A stretch of DNA of 8,374 nucleotides from Leucothrix mucor (GTDB lineage: Bacteria > Pseudomonadota > Gammaproteobacteria > Thiotrichales > Thiotrichaceae), in the NCBI GenBank assembly GCA_011322515.1, contig DRMS01000303.1, positions 1 through 8,374 on the forward strand, read 5' to 3'. Position numbers and translations under genes: made by a program. Below are positions 6,612 to 8,374 of the stretch, piece by piece. The notes beneath the pieces were generated by a model. It saw only the letters and a program-made list of their open reading frames with translations. It searched no databases and had not been told where the DNA came from. Within the stretch, counting starts at the first letter, position 1. The number at the start of each line of letters is the position of its first letter.

Positions 6612-6637
6612 AAAATAAATTTTTAATAATTTATTTT
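6612..6637. repeat. AT-rich inverted repeat upstream of folD
   Basis: AAAATAAAT at 6612-6620 is the exact complement of ATTTATTTT at 6629-6637, with an 8-base loop. It sits 66 bases upstream of the folD start and could be a regulator site, part of a promoter, or simply AT-rich sequence. Confidence 0.4.
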
Positions 6638-6824
6638 CTATTTTCTGATCGTTTGCGTTACCGCTTCGTTTACATCGCTCACTATGCGCGCATACACAAT
6701 GCCTTGCTTGACAAAAAAATAGACTATCCATTTAAAGTAGGGGCAGCTTATAAATTTAATTAATTTCATGAAATGAAACGCTTATGCAACAAAGCCTTTG
6801 CTATAGTTTTTCACATAAATAATT

Positions 6825-6877
6825 GCACCCTTCGACTCCGCTCAGGGTACAGCTCCCTGAGCGGAGTCGAAGGGTGC
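6825..6877. repeat. Perfect hairpin repeat (GCACCCTTCGACTCCGC family)
   Basis: Arms of 23 bases at 6825-6847 and 6855-6877 are exact reverse complements around a 7-base loop TACAGCT. The arm reads GCACCCTTCGACTCCGCTCA and ends AGGG. It stands in AT-rich sequence and is much more GC-rich than its surroundings. GCACCCTTCGAC and CTCAGG are shared with the palindrome nested at 1865-1946. Palindromes of this CCCTTCGAC...CTCAGGG kind are familiar intergenic repeats in many bacteria. There is no T-run, and the hairpin is not directly behind a gene, so a terminator role is unlikely. Confidence 0.85.
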
Positions 6878-7048
6878 GGAAATTTAATAAATGAATGTCT
6901 ATAGACTGATAAGTGTCAAGTGATGTTTCTAATAAATAGTTGGATGTATGTTAACTATAAAAATGTTACACTTAATAAAGTTGGTAACTGATTATTTTGT
7001 TAGTCTACTTATATAAAAAAAAGAATTAAATAAAATGACAAGCATGGG

Positions 7049-7077
7049 TTGACGAGCTGAATATTGATGCGTATTAT
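7049..7077 (+). promoter_or_regulatory. Sigma70 promoter of the tRNA cluster
   Basis: TTGACG (7049-7054) and TATTAT (7072-7077) are separated by exactly 17 bases, a near-consensus housekeeping promoter. The bases right after the -10 box, GCGCGCTCC, form a GC-rich discriminator, the feature that makes stable-RNA promoters sensitive to ppGpp. Transcription would start near 7084, about 47 bases before tRNA-Pro, and probably covers tRNA-Pro, tRNA-Arg and tRNA-His. Confidence 0.8.
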
Positions 7078-7130
7078 GCGCGCTCCGTTACAGGTTGTTC
7101 AGAAATATTTGATCGCCAAAGCGGTTATGT

Positions 7131-7207
7131 CGGGGTATAGCGCAGTCTGGTAGCGCGCCTGCTTTGGGTGCAGGATGTCGGGAGTTCGAATCTCTCTACC
7201 CCGACCA
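7131..7207 (+). tRNA. tRNA-Pro (anticodon UGG)
   Basis: A complete cloverleaf of 77 bases: acceptor CGGGGTA pairs with TACCCCG, A73 is the discriminator, and CCA is encoded at 7205-7207. The anticodon stem CCTGC/GCAGG encloses TTTGGGT, placing TGG at 7165-7167. The T loop TTCGAAT is normal. It is the first gene of the cluster. Confidence 0.97.
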
Positions 7208-7241
7208 TTTTTAAGGTAAGCATATTGATCGATGCTACGAT

Positions 7242-7318
<77 letters not shown>

Positions 7319-7379
7319 TTTTCAGCTGAATGGTAGTTGCGGCAATAGTTGATTTTTAATTGTGTTTATTGTTTATTAT

Positions 7380-7456
7380 GGTGGGTGTAGCTCAGTTGGT
7401 AGAGCCCCGGATTGTGATTCCGGTCGTCGTGGGTTCAAGTCCCATCATCCACCCCA
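7380..7456 (+). tRNA. tRNA-His (anticodon GUG)
   Basis: The acceptor GTGGGTG (7381-7387) pairs with CATCCAC (7446-7452) with one G-T wobble. The extra G at position -1, the tRNA-His identity element, is encoded at 7380 opposite C73. CCA is encoded at 7454-7456. The anticodon stem CCGGA/TCCGG encloses TTGTGAT, placing GTG at 7414-7416. A weak AT-only stem (7456-7471) follows, too weak to call a terminator. Confidence 0.97.
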
Positions 7457-7524
7457 GATTTAAATAAATCTTGAAGTTTTATGCGGTTTCCTGCAAAATT
7501 TCTAAGATATTTTAGTATCGGTTA

Positions 7525-7553
7525 TACACAAGCATGTCTTTGCACTGTATAAT
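7525..7553 (+). promoter_or_regulatory. Second stable-RNA promoter, upstream of tRNA-Leu
   Basis: A perfect -10 box TATAAT at 7548-7553 is preceded, with a 17-base spacer, by TACACA at 7525-7530 (four of six matches to the -35 consensus). It is followed at once by the GC-rich discriminator CGCGCGG. Transcription would start near 7560, about 40 bases before tRNA-Leu, and might read on into tig. The 144-base gap between tRNA-His and tRNA-Leu, larger than the other spacings in the cluster, fits a separate transcription unit. Confidence 0.65.
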
Positions 7554-7599
7554 CGCGCGGTTTTAGTTCATAAGAGTTATGGGCTGAGTTAGTCAAGAA

Positions 7600-7685
<86 letters not shown>

Positions 7686-7815
7686 TTCTTTTTTATATAA
7701 CTATTATATGGATGGTAATGGTAAATGACCGCTATTTCCTTTTGAATAAATTCCATTAACTAATAATTAATAGCTAGGTTTGCTGTTTTAGGCAGTGAAT
7801 AACGAGGTTTTGTGC

Positions 7816-8374
7816 ATGCAAGTTTCAGTTGAGTCTACTGGTAATATCGGACGTAAAATGAAGATTTCAGTTCCTTTCGAGAAAATAGATGGGGAAGTTG
7901 AAAAACGTTTAAAAGATATGCGTGGTAAAGCGAGGCTTGATGGCTTTCGTCCTGGTAAAGCACCTTTAAGTGTTGTTAGTCAGCAATATGGTGACTCAAT
8001 TTATCAAGAAGTTGTTAGTGAGACTATTGACTCATCGCTTAATGAGGCAGCACAAGCAGAAAATTTACGTATTGCAGGTTATCCAACCATAAAAAATATA
8101 GTAATGAAGCCTAGTCAGGACTTGCAATATACAGCGATTTTTGATGTTTATCCTGTATTTGAAATTGCTAATATTGAAGCGCTTGAAATTACTAAAGCAA
8201 GTGTTGAAATTACTGATGTTGATATCAATAAAATGATAGAAACATTACAAGAACAGCAGAAAGAATGGCAAGATGTGGAGCGTGCAGCCGAAAAAGATGA
8301 TGTAGTTGTTCTTGATTTTGATGGCTTCATAGAGGGTAAACCCTTTAAAGGAGGTTCTGCAAAAAAATTTACCG
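7816..8374 (+). CDS. tig: Trigger factor Tig (5' part; cut by window end)
   Basis: Trigger factor is the ribosome-bound chaperone and peptidyl-prolyl isomerase that meets nascent chains at the exit tunnel. The visible 186 residues start MQVSVEST, very like E. coli MQVSVETT, and include the ribosome-binding signature GFRPGKAP at 43-50 (Phe44-Arg45-Pro46, where E. coli has Phe-Arg-Lys). A helical linker follows, and the start of the FKBP-type PPIase domain is seen at about 158 onward (VVVLDFDGFIEGKPFKGG). The start is supported by GAGG at 7804-7807, eight bases before the ATG. The remaining PPIase and C-terminal chaperone domains lie beyond the window. The gene usually precedes clpP-clpX-lon; here only the tRNA side of that neighbourhood is visible. 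No good promoter was found at 7686-7815, so tig may be fed partly from the tRNA-Leu promoter. Confidence 0.96.
   Translation, partial: MQVSVESTGNIGRKMKISVPFEKIDGEVEKRLKDMRGKARLDGFRPGKAPLSVVSQQYGDSIYQEVVSETIDSSLNEAAQAENLRIAGYPTIKNIVMKPSQDLQYTAIFDVYPVFEIANIEALEITKASVEITDVDINKMIETLQEQQKEWQDVERAAEKDDVVVLDFDGFIEGKPFKGGSAKKFT

Larger units (their letters stand above)
6547..7048. other. Divergent intergenic region between folD and the tRNA cluster
   Basis: No coding frame or RNA gene was recognised in these roughly 500 bases. They hold an AT-rich inverted repeat (6612-6637), a 12-base palindrome TATGCGCGCATA at 6683-6694, a 12-base palindrome ATTTCATGAAAT at 6762-6773, and the strong hairpin repeat at 6825-6877. 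The folD promoter must lie here on the minus strand, but no good -35/-10 pair was found. The section 6640-6715 has a different, GC-richer texture than its surroundings and may be a repeat remnant. Confidence 0.5.

Noticed and set aside
6825..6877. Rho-independent terminator
   Set aside because: The stem is strong but no T-run follows on either strand and no gene ends nearby: folD begins about 280 bases away and points away, and the tRNAs begin downstream.

Overview
The window looks like chromosomal core sequence from an AT-rich gammaproteobacterium. The supporting evidence is a complete mlaFEDCB phospholipid-transport operon in the Escherichia coli gene order, an NhaB-type Na+/H+ antiporter, a FolD whose catalytic residues fall at E. 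coli numbering, and a Pro-Arg-His-Leu tRNA cluster leading into tig (trigger factor). The genus cannot be fixed from the sequence. A methanotroph-like or sulfur-oxidiser-like gammaproteobacterium would fit the base composition and repeat content, but that is a guess.

Layout. 1-83: possible 3' end of an upstream + strand gene. 177-3593 (+): mlaF, mlaE, mlaD, mlaC, mlaB, encoding the ATPase, permease, membrane-anchored MCE protein, periplasmic shuttle and STAS subunit of the Mla lipid-transport system. The operon is interrupted between mlaE and mlaD by a palindromic MITE-like element (about 1823-1990) flanked by a 7-bp direct repeat that includes the mlaE stop codon. 3593-3755: a second, unrelated long imperfect palindrome starting at the mlaB stop codon, lying between the convergent mlaB and nhaB genes. 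3800-5272 (-): nhaB. 5692-6546 (-): folD. 6547-7048: gene-free stretch with a near-perfect hairpin repeat. 7049-7685 (+): a strong stable-RNA promoter, tRNA-Pro(UGG), tRNA-Arg(UCU), tRNA-His(GUG), a second promoter and tRNA-Leu(UAG). 7816-end (+): tig, cut by the window edge.

How the genes work together. The Mla proteins form one machine: MlaF2-MlaE2-MlaD6-MlaB2 in the inner membrane, with MlaC carrying phospholipids across the periplasm to or from the outer-membrane lipoprotein MlaA, which is not in the window. NhaB (sodium export), FolD (one-carbon folate metabolism), the tRNAs and trigger factor are independent housekeeping functions.

No defence system, secretion system or biosynthetic cluster was found. 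The most unusual content is non-coding: three or four palindromic repeat elements of at least two families, one of them a nested composite inside an essential-looking operon junction, and a possible pair of mutually exclusive hairpins in the mlaD leader.
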